Assembly: GCF_048060115.1 (NCBI RefSeq)
Contig: NZ_JBHMIM010000002.1
Location: 62,001 to 126,000, forward strand
Origin: Micromonospora_E sp048060115
Lineage (GTDB): Bacteria > Actinomycetota > Actinomycetes > Mycobacteriales > Micromonosporaceae
Reading direction: 5' to 3'
DNA length: 64,000 bases
In this document: positions 41,302 to 48,925 of the stretch, one piece after another
Layout of the letters: every line of letters starts with the position of its first letter
How positions within the stretch are numbered: the first letter of the stretch is position 1
Notes under the pieces: generated by a model
Databases searched by the model: none
What the model saw: the letters and a program-made list of their open reading frames with translations, nothing else
Told to the model about the DNA's origin: nothing
Program-made: the position numbers and the translations under genes

Positions 41302-42474
41302 ATGAGCCGATCGAGCCCTGACGCTGAAGCGACGTCGCGGCCCGGACCGGGCCTGGCGGTGCTGACCGCGATCGTGCAGCCGGTCGGCACCGCGATCGCC
41401 GCCGGCTGGCAGTCCGGCGGCGTCGGGATCATCGGGTACGCGCTGCTGGTGTTCAGCGGGCTGGCGCTGGCCGACCGGCACCGGTTCCCGAGGCGCAATT
41501 TCCTGATCGTGCTCGCCGCGACCCTGGCGTACCACCTGCTGGGTTTGCCGGTCGGGGTGACGTTGCTGGCGCTGATGATCGCCGCGTCGGCGGCGACGGC
41601 CGCCGGTCACCGATTGCTGGTGGCAGCGGCCGTCGCCGGGTCGTACGCCAGTTGGGTGCTGGTCGACGGTGCGACGCTGCGGCAGGCGTTGCTGGCGTTG
41701 GCACTGTTGGCCGGCACCGGCGTGGTCACCGAGATCGGCACGGTCATCGCCGGCAAGATCCGCGACGGCATCCTGGAGGAGCGTCGGCTCGCCGAGGAGC
41801 GGCAACGCCGCCGGGCCACCGAGCAGCGGCTGCTGATCGCCGCCGAACTGCACGACGTACTCGGGCATCATCTGTCGCTGATCAACGTACGGGCGGGGGT
41901 CGGTCTGCACCTGATGGACCGCGATCCGGAACAGGCGCGCGCGGCGCTCGACGCGATCGCGCAGTCCAGCGCCGAGGCACTGCGCGAGGTACAGACGGTG
42001 CTCAACACGCTGTACCCGAGCGGCGAGACCGCGCCGCGCGCGCCCGCGCCGGGGCTGGACCGCCTCGGTGAGCTGACCGACGACGCCGCCGTGGCGACCC
42101 GGACCGTGATCGCCGGTACGGTCCGGCCGCTGCCCGCCGCCGTGGACCGGGCGGCGTACCGGATCGTGCAGGAGGCGTTGACCAACGTCCGCCGGCACGC
42201 CGGCCCGCGTGCCGCCGCCAGCGTCACCATCACCTACCGGCAGGATGCGTTGGTGATCCAGGTCGACGACGACGGCACCGATGTGCCGGGGCCGGCAGCG
42301 GCCCCCGGTGCGGCCGCCCCGGCGGGTAACGGCATCACCGGGATGCGGGAGCGGGCCGCCGCGCTGGGCGGCGAGTTGACCGCCGGTCCGGCGCCGGACG
42401 GCAGCGGCGGTTGGCGGGTACGGGCCATCCTGCCGCTTGATCCTGAACCGTCGCCGGAGGAGGTCGCGTCGTGA
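41302..42474 (+). CDS. Sensor histidine kinase, HisKA_3 (NarL-type partner)
   Basis: 390 residues. Five or so transmembrane helices fill residues 20-150 with almost no external loops, so it probably senses the membrane itself. A coiled linker (EERRLAEERQRRRATEQR) leads to the phospho-acceptor AAELHDVLGHHLSLI (His about 184). The HATPase part has RIVQEALTNVRRHAG (N box), QVDDDG and GNGITGMRERAAALGG (G boxes). It overlaps its response regulator by four bases. ATG at 41302 is chosen. Confidence 0.93.
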   Translation: MSRSSPDAEATSRPGPGLAVLTAIVQPVGTAIAAGWQSGGVGIIGYALLVFSGLALADRHRFPRRNFLIVLAATLAYHLLGLPVGVTLLALMIAASAATAAGHRLLVAAAVAGSYASWVLVDGATLRQALLALALLAGTGVVTEIGTVIAGKIRDGILEERRLAEERQRRRATEQRLLIAAELHDVLGHHLSLINVRAGVGLHLMDRDPEQARAALDAIAQSSAEALREVQTVLNTLYPSGETAPRAPAPGLDRLGELTDDAAVATRTVIAGTVRPLPAAVDRAAYRIVQEALTNVRRHAGPRAAASVTITYRQDALVIQVDDDGTDVPGPAAAPGAAAPAGNGITGMRERAAALGGELTAGPAPDGSGGWRVRAILPLDPEPSPEEVAS

Positions 42475-43136
42475 TCCGGGTGTTGCTGGTCGACGATCAG
42501 GTGCTGGTCCGGGCCGGGTTCCGGGCGTTGCTGGCTGCCGAGGGAGACATCGAGGTCGTCGGTGAGGCCGGCGACGGCGCGCAGGCGGTCCGGCTGGCCC
42601 GGCAGACCAGCCCGGACGTCGTGCTGATGGACATCCGGATGCCCGGCGTGGACGGGCTGACCGCGACCCGGCAGATCGCCGCCGACCCGCGGCTGTCCCA
42701 GGTACGGATCGTCGTGCTGACCACGTTCGAGCTGGACGAGTACGTCGGAGAGGCGCTGCGCGCCGGGGCGGCCGGGTTCCTGGTGAAGAACACGCAGCCG
42801 GCCGAGCTGATCCAGGGGGTACGGGTGGTGGCCGCCGGGGACGGCCTGTTGTCGCCGAGCGTGACCCGGCGGGTGATCGAGCAGTTCGCCGCCCGCACCG
42901 CGACTCCGGCCGCACCTCGGCGATTGGCGGAGCTGACCGAGCGGGAGCGGGAGGTGGTGGCGTTGGTCGGCACCGGGCTGTCCAACGACGAGATCGCCGC
43001 CCGGCTGGTGGTCAGCCCGGCGACGGCGAAGACGCATGTGTCGCGGGCGATGGTGAAGCTCGGTGCCCGGGACCGCGCCCAGCTGGTCGTGTTCGCGTAC
43101 GAGGCCGGCCTGGTCCGCCCCGGCTGGCTACCCTGA
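42471..43136 (+). CDS. NarL/FixJ-family response regulator
   Basis: 221 residues. Receiver domain with VLLVDDQ, phosphorylation site VVLMDIRMPGVDG (Asp about 54), T in VLTTFE and K in FLVKNTQ. The LuxR-type helix-turn-helix is at about 150-212 (LTEREREVVALVGTGLSNDE, then PATAKTHVSRAMVKL). The GTG start overlaps the kinase stop (GTGA). Target genes are not evident; an efflux or envelope-stress operon is usual for this family, but none is next to it. Confidence 0.95.
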   Translation: MIRVLLVDDQVLVRAGFRALLAAEGDIEVVGEAGDGAQAVRLARQTSPDVVLMDIRMPGVDGLTATRQIAADPRLSQVRIVVLTTFELDEYVGEALRAGAAGFLVKNTQPAELIQGVRVVAAGDGLLSPSVTRRVIEQFAARTATPAAPRRLAELTEREREVVALVGTGLSNDEIAARLVVSPATAKTHVSRAMVKLGARDRAQLVVFAYEAGLVRPGWLP

Positions 43137-43143
43137 CCCGCAA

Positions 43144-43164
43144 ATGCTACCACCCTTGTAGCAT
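43144..43164. promoter_or_regulatory. Palindromic operator upstream of the Fic gene
   Basis: ATGCTAC (43144-43150), seven bases, then GTAGCAT (43158-43164), exact reverse complements. It ends six bases before the Fic ATG, so a bound protein would block transcription or translation initiation. A second, imperfect copy of the half-site (CATGCTCTAC, 43170-43179) overlaps the start codon. No known regulator is encoded alongside; the Fic protein's own C-terminal region or a distant protein may bind. Confidence 0.65.
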
Positions 43165-43170
43165 GGTGGC

Positions 43171-44301
43171 ATGCTCTACGCGATGCCACGGCTCGACGCC
43201 GCCGACCGGCGGGTGCTGCACGAGTTGGACCAGATGCGGGCCGACCTGCGGCTGCAGCTGCGTGCCACCCCACGCTGGGCAGGCCAACTGCGGCGCAGCC
43301 TGTTCGCCGCCGCGATCCAGGGCTCGAACACCATCGAGCACATCACGATCAGCGGTTCGGACGCTCGCGCGCTCGTCGAGCAGGCACCCATGTCGGCGGA
43401 GACCAGCGACGAGGTCCGCCAGGCGGTCGTCGGCTACCGCGACGCGATGACGTACGTGCAGCAGACGCCTGGGTTGGACTTCTTCGAATACTCGCAGACG
43501 CTGCTCTCGACCTTGCATTTCATGATCACCAAGTATCAGCCGGCGAGATGGCCCGGCCGTTACCGGACCGGCGGGATCTTCGTGACCAGTGCCGATCCGC
43601 TGGAGCCCGTGTACACCGGCCCGGACGCGGAGCGGGTCCCCGGGCTGATGGGCGAACTGGCCGAATGGCTCCGCCACGGCGACCTCGACGCGCCGGCGTA
43701 CGCGCGAGCGGCGATGGCACACCTGAACCTCGTCGGCATCCACCCCTGGCGCGACGGCAACGGCCGGACCGCCCGTGCCCTGCACACCCTGGTGCTCGCC
43801 CGCACCGGGGAACTCGCCGCCGAGTTCTCCTCGATCGAGGAGTGGCTGGGCGAGCAGATCAACACCGTCCAGTACTACGCGGCACTCCAATCCGCCCAGG
43901 ACGGCAGCTTCCAACCCGACCGCGACGCCCACCCCTGGCTGCGGTTCGTGCTGGCGGCGCATCATCGGCAGGCGCAACGGGTGAAACGACGCCACGAGTG
44001 GACAGTTCGACTGTGGACGGATCTGGAACGCCTCACCGAGCAGCAGGGCCTGCCCGAACGGGTCGTCTCGGCGCTCTACGCCGCCGCCGCCGGCGAGCTA
44101 CGGCGGACCACGTATCAACAGGACGAAGGTCTCAGCCGCGACCAGGCCATCCGCGACATCCAGGCGCTGACCCGCGCCGACCTGCTGACCCCACACGGCA
44201 ACGCGACCACCCGGGTCTATCTCCCGGCCGGAGCGGCAGCCGAGATCGCCCAGGCCGCGACCGCAGCCGTACGCGGGCCGGGCCGCGACCCGTACCGGTG
44301 A
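43171..44301 (+). CDS. Fic-family AMP transferase
   Basis: 376 residues. The active-site loop is HPWRDGNGRTAR (His about 191), close to the canonical HPFxxGNGRxxR with a Trp in place of Phe. An N-terminal inhibitory helix of the S/TxxxE type is likely in GSNTIEHITIS (about 51-61), so it would be a class II (self-inhibited) Fic. After the Fic core a helical region and a winged-helix-like end (GLSRDQAIRDIQALTRADLL) follow, as in Fic proteins that act on DNA-binding targets. It transfers AMP or another nucleotide to a protein hydroxyl. No partner antitoxin gene is present. Confidence 0.93.
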   Translation: MLYAMPRLDAADRRVLHELDQMRADLRLQLRATPRWAGQLRRSLFAAAIQGSNTIEHITISGSDARALVEQAPMSAETSDEVRQAVVGYRDAMTYVQQTPGLDFFEYSQTLLSTLHFMITKYQPARWPGRYRTGGIFVTSADPLEPVYTGPDAERVPGLMGELAEWLRHGDLDAPAYARAAMAHLNLVGIHPWRDGNGRTARALHTLVLARTGELAAEFSSIEEWLGEQINTVQYYAALQSAQDGSFQPDRDAHPWLRFVLAAHHRQAQRVKRRHEWTVRLWTDLERLTEQQGLPERVVSALYAAAAGELRRTTYQQDEGLSRDQAIRDIQALTRADLLTPHGNATTRVYLPAGAAAEIAQAATAAVRGPGRDPYR

Positions 44302-44358
44302 GCTCTTGCCCACCACTTCCCTTACCGGCCACCGCTGACACCGACATCTCTTCGAGCG

Positions 44359-44396
44359 TGATCCCCTAGCGGGATCAAAATCCCCTCAGGGGATCA
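44359..44396. repeat. 38-base hairpin element, copy 2
   Basis: TGATCCCCTAGCGGGAT (44359-44375), loop CAAA, then ATCCCCTCAGGGGATCA (44380-44396). The arms pair except for three bases in the middle (AGC against CTC). Length, arm size, loop size and flanks match copy 1 at 15575-15612. It lies between the converging Fic gene and the small minus-strand gene, whose stop codon is inside it, so it could serve as a two-way terminator. Confidence 0.8.
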
Positions 44397-44598
44397 GGTC
44401 GGAAGAGTGTTGCTGGACGTACCAGGCGGGTGGTTCGGGTGCGGCGGTGGTGGCCGTGATGCCACCCCACCGATCGCGGCAGACGTACGACAGGTCGGCG
44501 TGGATCCAGACGCCGTCGTTGTCGCGCAGCACCGGCCGGCCGCAGTGCCGGCACGGCGCGACCCGGGGGTACGGCGGCGTGACCGGGGTGCCGGTCAC
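44386..44598 (-). CDS. Small zinc-ribbon-like hypothetical protein
   Basis: 70 residues from GTG 44598. PCRHCGRPVLRDNDGVW and a later histidine and cysteine (HADLSYVCRDRWG) could form a zinc site of the Cys-x2-Cys/His-Cys kind. No signal peptide or membrane segment. The start overlaps the stop of the preceding broken gene (GTGA, 44598-44595), so the two were one coupled unit. Its last codons lie in hairpin copy 2. Function unknown; similar small proteins accompany XRE regulators in actinomycetes. Confidence 0.65.
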   Translation of the reverse strand: MTGTPVTPPYPRVAPCRHCGRPVLRDNDGVWIHADLSYVCRDRWGGITATTAAPEPPAWYVQQHSSDLIP

Positions 44599-44950
44599 GG
44601 CAGTGCGCCGTCAGCGTCGCCGGTGCCGGCACTGTCGGCGTCGCCGTCGCCCCAGCAGAGCCCGCCGAGCCCGGCCGCCCGACGGCCTGCTCCCGCGCGG
44701 TGTCGAAGTCGACGGCGGCGAAGGTCAGATGCAGCGTGTACCGGCCACGCCGATCGTGCCGCAACCAGTCCGGCAGGTTGCCGATCCCACCCGGACCGTC
44801 GCCGCTGCCGTTGGTCTGCGCCACCGGCCGGCGGCGCTCGCGCTCGTTGAGGTAGCGGTTGACCAGCGCTTCGGCGTGCCCGGCCGGGCCGGTGTCGGGT
44901 CCGAGGGCGTGCGCGACGGCGGCCCGCGCCGGTTCGGACAGGTCAGCCCG
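44595..44950 (-). pseudogene. Frameshifted hypothetical gene opposite to the XRE gene
   Basis: The readable protein contains LSEPARAAVAHALGPD, AEALVNRYLNERERRR, DWLRHDRRGRYTLHLTF and AAVDFDTAREQAV, which looks like a conserved actinobacterial hypothetical protein. Near 44680 the frame is lost. Adding one G to a GGG run continues as GAAGLGGLCWGDGDADSAG and ends at a TGA (44595) that overlaps the next gene's GTG. No start codon is certain; its 5-prime end overlaps the opposite-strand XRE gene, so one of the two has lost its natural N-terminus. Confidence 0.5.
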
Positions 44951-45763
44951 ATCGAGTACGGACGTCGGCTCCGCGACTCGGCCGGTCTGACCGCCGAGGA
45001 GGTCGCCCGCCGCTTGGGCTGGCACCGCACCAAGGTCATCCGGCTCGAACACGGCCACTCACGGATAACGCTCAAGGACACCGAGCAAATGCTGGGCCTT
45101 TACGAGGCGTCCGACGAGGACCGCGAGTCGTTGACCGCGCTCGCCAAGCAGGCCCGGCAGAAGGGCTGGTGGAGCGCGTACGGCGACGTACTGCCCGACG
45201 ACTACGTCGGCTTCGAGGCGGAGGCCACCGCGATCAGCAGCTTCGAGTGCCTGTACGTGCCGGGACTGTTGCAGACCGAGGAGTACGCCCGCGCCATCAT
45301 CCACGCCGGCCGCAGCACCGCCGACGCGGACGAGATCGACCGGCGGGTCGCCGCCCGGCTCGCCCGCAAGTCGCTGCTGTCGCGGGATGTGCCGCCGAGA
45401 CTCTGGATCGTCCTCGACGAGGCGGCGATCCGCCGGGTCGTCGGTGGCCCGAAGGTGATGCGCACTCAGCTCACCCGGCTCATCGATGCCTGCGCCCAGC
45501 CGTCGATCGAGCTGCAGATCGTGCCGTTCGGGGCGGGCGCCCACGCCGCCATGGCCGGCCCGTTCACCATCCTCGGCTACGCCGACCCGATCCTCGACCC
45601 GCCCATCGTCTACATCGAGAACGATGCGAACACCCTGCTGCTGGAGGAGGATGCCCACGTGGCGCGATATAAGCTCATGTTCGACCACCTCCGCGCCAAG
45701 GCCATGGACCCGGACGAGTCCGGCAGGTTCCTGGCTCGGGCGGCAGAGGAGCTTCCCGACTGA
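44909..45763 (+). CDS. XRE-family regulator paired with DUF397
   Basis: About 284 residues from GTG 44909. Helix-turn-helix at about 18-75: YGRRLRDSAGLTAEEVARRL and GWHRTKVIRLEHGHSRI. The rest is the DUF5753-like domain common to actinobacterial regulators (YVPGLLQTEEYARAIIHAGR, LWIVLDEAAIRRVVGGPKVM, QIVPFGAGAHAAMAGPFTIL, YIENDANTLLLEEDA). These regulators work with a small DUF397 protein, encoded here 26 bases downstream, and often control differentiation or adjacent operons. The N-terminus is uncertain because the usual leading residues before GRRLR are absent. It may control the downstream RNA-repair-like genes. Confidence 0.9.
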   Translation: MRDGGPRRFGQVSPIEYGRRLRDSAGLTAEEVARRLGWHRTKVIRLEHGHSRITLKDTEQMLGLYEASDEDRESLTALAKQARQKGWWSAYGDVLPDDYVGFEAEATAISSFECLYVPGLLQTEEYARAIIHAGRSTADADEIDRRVAARLARKSLLSRDVPPRLWIVLDEAAIRRVVGGPKVMRTQLTRLIDACAQPSIELQIVPFGAGAHAAMAGPFTILGYADPILDPPIVYIENDANTLLLEEDAHVARYKLMFDHLRAKAMDPDESGRFLARAAEELPD

Positions 45764-45789
45764 CCCCGACCGGCCAGAGGAGACGCGGG

Positions 45790-45987
45790 ATGACCGCACC
45801 AGAACTGTCCCGCGTTCACTGGCGCAAAAGCAGCCGCAGCAGCGCCAGCGGCTCGAACTGCGTCGAGGTGGCCGCGCTAGCCGGCGGCACGATCGGCGTA
45901 CGCGACTCGAAGGACCCGCACGGCCCGGCGCTGCTCTTCCCCGCCGGCGCATGGACGGCGTTCCTCACCACGGTGTCCGGCCGCTGA
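45790..45987 (+). CDS. DUF397 protein
   Basis: 65 residues, typical of the family: WRKSSRSSASGSNCVEVA, GVRDSKDPHGPALLF and a C-terminal WTAFLTTV. GAGGAG precedes ATG 45790 by eight bases. DUF397 proteins are encoded next to XRE regulators and probably antagonise them. The gap to the HAD gene is 35 bases, so regulator, DUF397 and HAD genes may share a transcript. Confidence 0.94.
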   Translation: MTAPELSRVHWRKSSRSSASGSNCVEVAALAGGTIGVRDSKDPHGPALLFPAGAWTAFLTTVSGR

Positions 45988-46022
45988 CCCGACCGGCCTA
46001 CCCCCTCCGACGACCGACACCC

Positions 46023-46547
46023 GTGCCCGCCGACCGCCCGTACGTCTTCCTCGACGTCGACGGAGTGCTGATTCCCTTCGCCGCTCGCACGACCGGCCGG
46101 TCACCTTCGCCCCACCGTGCGGCTCATCGTGACTCGATCGGCAATCCGCTGCTGGAGCGGGTCGATCCGGACGACGGCCGCCGGCTGCTGGCGCTCGACT
46201 GCCAACTCGTCTGGGCGACCACCTGGCTGGCCGAGGCGAACGACGTGATCTCGCCGCTACTCGGCCTGCCTGAGCTGCCGGTCGTCCCGTGGCCGGACTC
46301 CGACGACGAGCCGCCGCGTGGCGTGCACTGGAAGACGGCGTTCCTCACCAGGTGGGCGGCCGGGCGCACCTTCGTCTGGCTCGACGACGAGATCACCGAC
46401 CTGGACCGACACTGGGTCGCAGTGCATCACCCCGGCAGGGCGCTACTGCACCGCGTCGACCCGCAGCTCGGCCTCACCGATGCCGACTTCTCCACCGTCG
46501 GCCAGTGGCTCACAGCAATGCCGCGGCCTCGCTACCATGGCGGATGA
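46023..46547 (+). CDS. HAD-superfamily protein of the Swiss-army-knife RNA-repair type
   Basis: 174 residues from GTG 46023. The nucleophile motif is FLDVDGVLIPF (residues about 9-19). Further motifs are QLVWATTWLAEANDVI (motif II Thr) and FVWLDDEITDLD (motif IV acids), with a lysine in VHWKTAF as motif III. This pattern fits the HAD_SAK group described as part of RNA repair proteins, which would remove a phosphate from a nucleic-acid end or a small molecule; that link is by family resemblance. It is the first enzyme gene after the XRE/DUF397 pair. In frame after its stop lies a helix-hairpin-helix remnant. Confidence 0.78.
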   Translation: MPADRPYVFLDVDGVLIPFAARTTGRSPSPHRAAHRDSIGNPLLERVDPDDGRRLLALDCQLVWATTWLAEANDVISPLLGLPELPVVPWPDSDDEPPRGVHWKTAFLTRWAAGRTFVWLDDEITDLDRHWVAVHHPGRALLHRVDPQLGLTDADFSTVGQWLTAMPRPRYHGG

Positions 46548-46679
46548 GCACTCGCCATCTGCCGTGACCTGCCGCCAATCGGACGACCCGCCAACAGCGC
46601 CATGCACGGAGTCGGTCAGAAGGCCGTCGGCATCCTGGCCACCGCACTGGCCGAACGCGGCCTCACCTTCGCCGACTGA
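46548..46679 (+). pseudogene. Helix-hairpin-helix protein remnant with internal deletion
   Basis: Directly after the HAD stop and in the same frame, the text ALAICRDLPPIGRPANSA runs into MHGVGQKAVGILATALAERG and LTFAD, then a stop at 46679. LPPIGRPA.. and HGVGQKA..L...ALAERGL are the two ends of a helix-hairpin-helix domain seen in small DNA-binding proteins of actinobacteria (RNA polymerase alpha-CTD-like). About 35 residues that usually lie between are missing. No start codon or ribosome site suits the first part; ATG at 46602 would give only 25 residues. Confidence 0.5.
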
Positions 46680-46695
46680 CCAGAGAAGACACCGG

Positions 46696-47253
46696 ATGAC
46701 CTCGCCTGACGGTGTCGACCTTCCCCACCGCCAGCCCGCACCGGCACTCGTACGCGAGGCGACTCTCGCCGATGTCGATCAGTTGACCGAGGTGCACACG
46801 CTGGCCCGCACCGCCTACTACACGGCGGCCGGTGGGCTGGACCCGGACGACCCGTCGCTGTCGTCGCCCGAGGCGTACGCCGAACGCCGTGCCGCCTGGG
46901 CGAACGCGGTCACCTCGCCGCAGCTGTTCACCGTCGCCGCTGTCCTCGATGGCCGGATCGTCGGCTGCGCGGCGATGGGACCCGCCGCCGCCGGTCACGT
47001 CGACCCGGCCCATGTCGGCCAACTGCACCAGATCCACGTACTTCCCGACTGCTGGGGTCGGGGGATCGGCGGGCTGCTGCACGACGCATTCATCGCGTAC
47101 CTGCGGCGGACCCGTCGGACCGGTGGGGTGCTGGAGGCGTGGGAACACAACGTTCGGGCCCAGCGCTTCTACGCCGAGCGTGGCTGGCGCGCCGACGGCC
47201 ACAGCCGCCCCGGCCCTGGCGACACCCGCTATATCTACCTTCAGCTCTATTGA
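46696..47253 (+). CDS. GNAT-family N-acetyltransferase
   Basis: 185 residues from ATG 46696 (AGAGAAG upstream). Motif A with the acetyl-CoA loop is LHQIHVLPDCWGRGIGGLLH (about 112-131). N-terminal VREATLADVDQLTEVHTLAR and the later EHNVRAQRFYAERGW are typical. It transfers an acetyl group to an amine; the substrate is unknown. It starts 21 bases before the nucleotidyltransferase gene and is probably co-transcribed with it. Confidence 0.9.
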   Translation: MTSPDGVDLPHRQPAPALVREATLADVDQLTEVHTLARTAYYTAAGGLDPDDPSLSSPEAYAERRAAWANAVTSPQLFTVAAVLDGRIVGCAAMGPAAAGHVDPAHVGQLHQIHVLPDCWGRGIGGLLHDAFIAYLRRTRRTGGVLEAWEHNVRAQRFYAERGWRADGHSRPGPGDTRYIYLQLY

Positions 47254-47273
47254 GCGGGAGTACCCTGCCGAGC

Positions 47274-47948
47274 GTGGTTGAGCTCGTCGAGCGGCACACC
47301 GTACTCGCCGTCGTCGTCGGATCCCGGGCGTACGGGCTGCACGGGCCGGACTCCGACTACGACCGGCGCGGCGTGTACGTGGCCCCGACCCGAGCGTTCT
47401 GGCAGCTGGACAAACCGCCCACCCACCTCGACGGGCCGGCGCCGGAGCAGTTCTCCTGGGAGTTCGAACGCTTCTGCACCCTGGCGCTGCAGGGCAACCC
47501 GACCGTCCTGGAGGTGCTCTGGTCCCCGCTGGTCGAGACGCTGCGCGAGGACGGCGAGCAGCTGGTGGCGGCCCGGCAGGCGTTCCTGTCGACGCGACTC
47601 GCCCAGACGTACGGCGGCTACGCCCGCGACCAGCTCGACCGGGTGGCGGCCCGCCGGGAACGCACCGGCGAGACCAACCACAAGCAGGCCATGCACATGA
47701 TCCGGCTGCTGACCGCCGGTGCGCATGTGCTGCGCACCGGGCAGGTCCTGGTCGACGTGGGACCGTTGCGGGACCGGCTGCTGGCGGTCCGGCGCGGCGA
47801 GCTGCCGTGGGCGGCGGTCACCCGCTGGGCGGCGGACCTGCTGGCCGAGCTCGACGACGCGGCGGCCGGCACCGCGCTACCAGACCAACCTGACCGGGCC
47901 GCCGTCGACCGACTGCTCATCGCCGTACGGGAAAGGAACCTGGGGTGA
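47274..47948 (+). CDS. RlaP-like nucleotidyltransferase (DNA polymerase beta superfamily)
   Basis: 224 residues from GTG 47274. The active site is VVVGSRAYGLHGPDSDYDRR, with the GS and DxD elements of the pol-beta fold, followed by GVYVAPTRAFWQL. A helical C-terminal domain follows (HKQAMHMIRLLTAGAHVLRT). This matches the RlaP group (predicted nucleotidyltransferases first noticed beside RNA ligases). It probably adds nucleotides to an RNA or protein acceptor. It overlaps the ADP-ribosylglycohydrolase gene by four bases (GTGA), so the two products are probably made in fixed ratio. Confidence 0.85.
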   Translation: MVELVERHTVLAVVVGSRAYGLHGPDSDYDRRGVYVAPTRAFWQLDKPPTHLDGPAPEQFSWEFERFCTLALQGNPTVLEVLWSPLVETLREDGEQLVAARQAFLSTRLAQTYGGYARDQLDRVAARRERTGETNHKQAMHMIRLLTAGAHVLRTGQVLVDVGPLRDRLLAVRRGELPWAAVTRWAADLLAELDDAAAGTALPDQPDRAAVDRLLIAVRERNLG

Positions 47949-48925
47949 CCGTCGACGTGCCACCACGGGCACCGGATGACAGCCAGGGCTACCGGACCGC
48001 CGCCGCAACTGGCAGAGTCTGCATCAACATGACGTCGCTCGACCTCTGCTACGACAGTCTTGACGGGCTTTCCGTCGGTGATGCCCTCGGCGCCCAGTTC
48101 TTCGTCCCCGGCAGCAGTCTTGCCGCGTTGCTCGACGGGGATCCGCCGGCCGGGCCCTGGCCGTGGACCGACGACACCGAGATGGCCTGCTCGATCGTCG
48201 CCGAGTTGCGCGAGCACGACCGCATCGACCAGGACCACCTGGCGGCCCGGTTCGCCGAGCACTTCGAGCCGTACCGTGGCTACGGTGCCGGCGCGGTGGT
48301 CCTGCTGCGCCAGATCCGGCAGGGTGTCGCCTGGCGGGAGGCCGCCGCAGCGGCGTTCGACGGCCAGGGGTCGATGGGCAACGGCGCGGCGATGCGGGTC
48401 GCCCCGCTCGGCGCCTTCCACGCCGGCGACAACCGGACCGCCGCTCTGCTGGCCTGGCGTTCGGCGGAAGTCACCCACGCCCACCCCGAAGCGATCCTGG
48501 GCGCGGCGGCGGTCGCCGTCGCAGCGGCGGAAGCCGGCTGGTCCCGGCTGACCCGGTCGCGGCCCGAGCCGGCCGAACTGCTCGACGTGGTGCTGGCCCA
48601 CCTGATCGACGGCCGACTGCACGCGAGGATCGTCCGGGCCAAACGGTTGCTGGGGGTCAGCGTCGCCGAGGCCGCGTACGAGTTGGGCAACGGGTCGCAG
48701 GTGCTGGCCTTCGACACCGTTCCGTTCGCGTTGTGGGTCGCCGCCACCCGGCTCGCCGACTACCCGGCGGCGATCCACGCCTGTATCGAGGCCGGCGGTG
48801 ACGTCGACACGACCGCAGCGATCGTCGGTGGCGTCGTGGCCGCGTACACCGGCTCCGGACCGGGCGGGATCCCGGCGCAGTGGCTGGCCCGCCGCGAGCC
48901 CCTCCCCGACCAGGTACGCCGATGA
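47945..48925 (+). CDS. ADP-ribosylglycohydrolase family protein
   Basis: 326 residues. All-helical ARH fold with two-metal ligands: DGLSVGDALGAQF, WPWTDDTEMACS (DD motif about residue 77), GSMGNGAAMRVAPLGAF and AGGDVDTTAAIVGG (C-terminal Asp pair). The enzyme removes ADP-ribose from a protein, nucleic acid or small molecule. The coupled GTG at 47945 adds about 28 non-family residues; ATG at 48029 gives the usual N-terminus but has no ribosome site. It overlaps the nucleotidyltransferase by four bases upstream and the kinase by four bases downstream (ATGA). Confidence 0.93.
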   Translation: MTVDVPPRAPDDSQGYRTAAATGRVCINMTSLDLCYDSLDGLSVGDALGAQFFVPGSSLAALLDGDPPAGPWPWTDDTEMACSIVAELREHDRIDQDHLAARFAEHFEPYRGYGAGAVVLLRQIRQGVAWREAAAAAFDGQGSMGNGAAMRVAPLGAFHAGDNRTAALLAWRSAEVTHAHPEAILGAAAVAVAAAEAGWSRLTRSRPEPAELLDVVLAHLIDGRLHARIVRAKRLLGVSVAEAAYELGNGSQVLAFDTVPFALWVAATRLADYPAAIHACIEAGGDVDTTAAIVGGVVAAYTGSGPGGIPAQWLARREPLPDQVRR

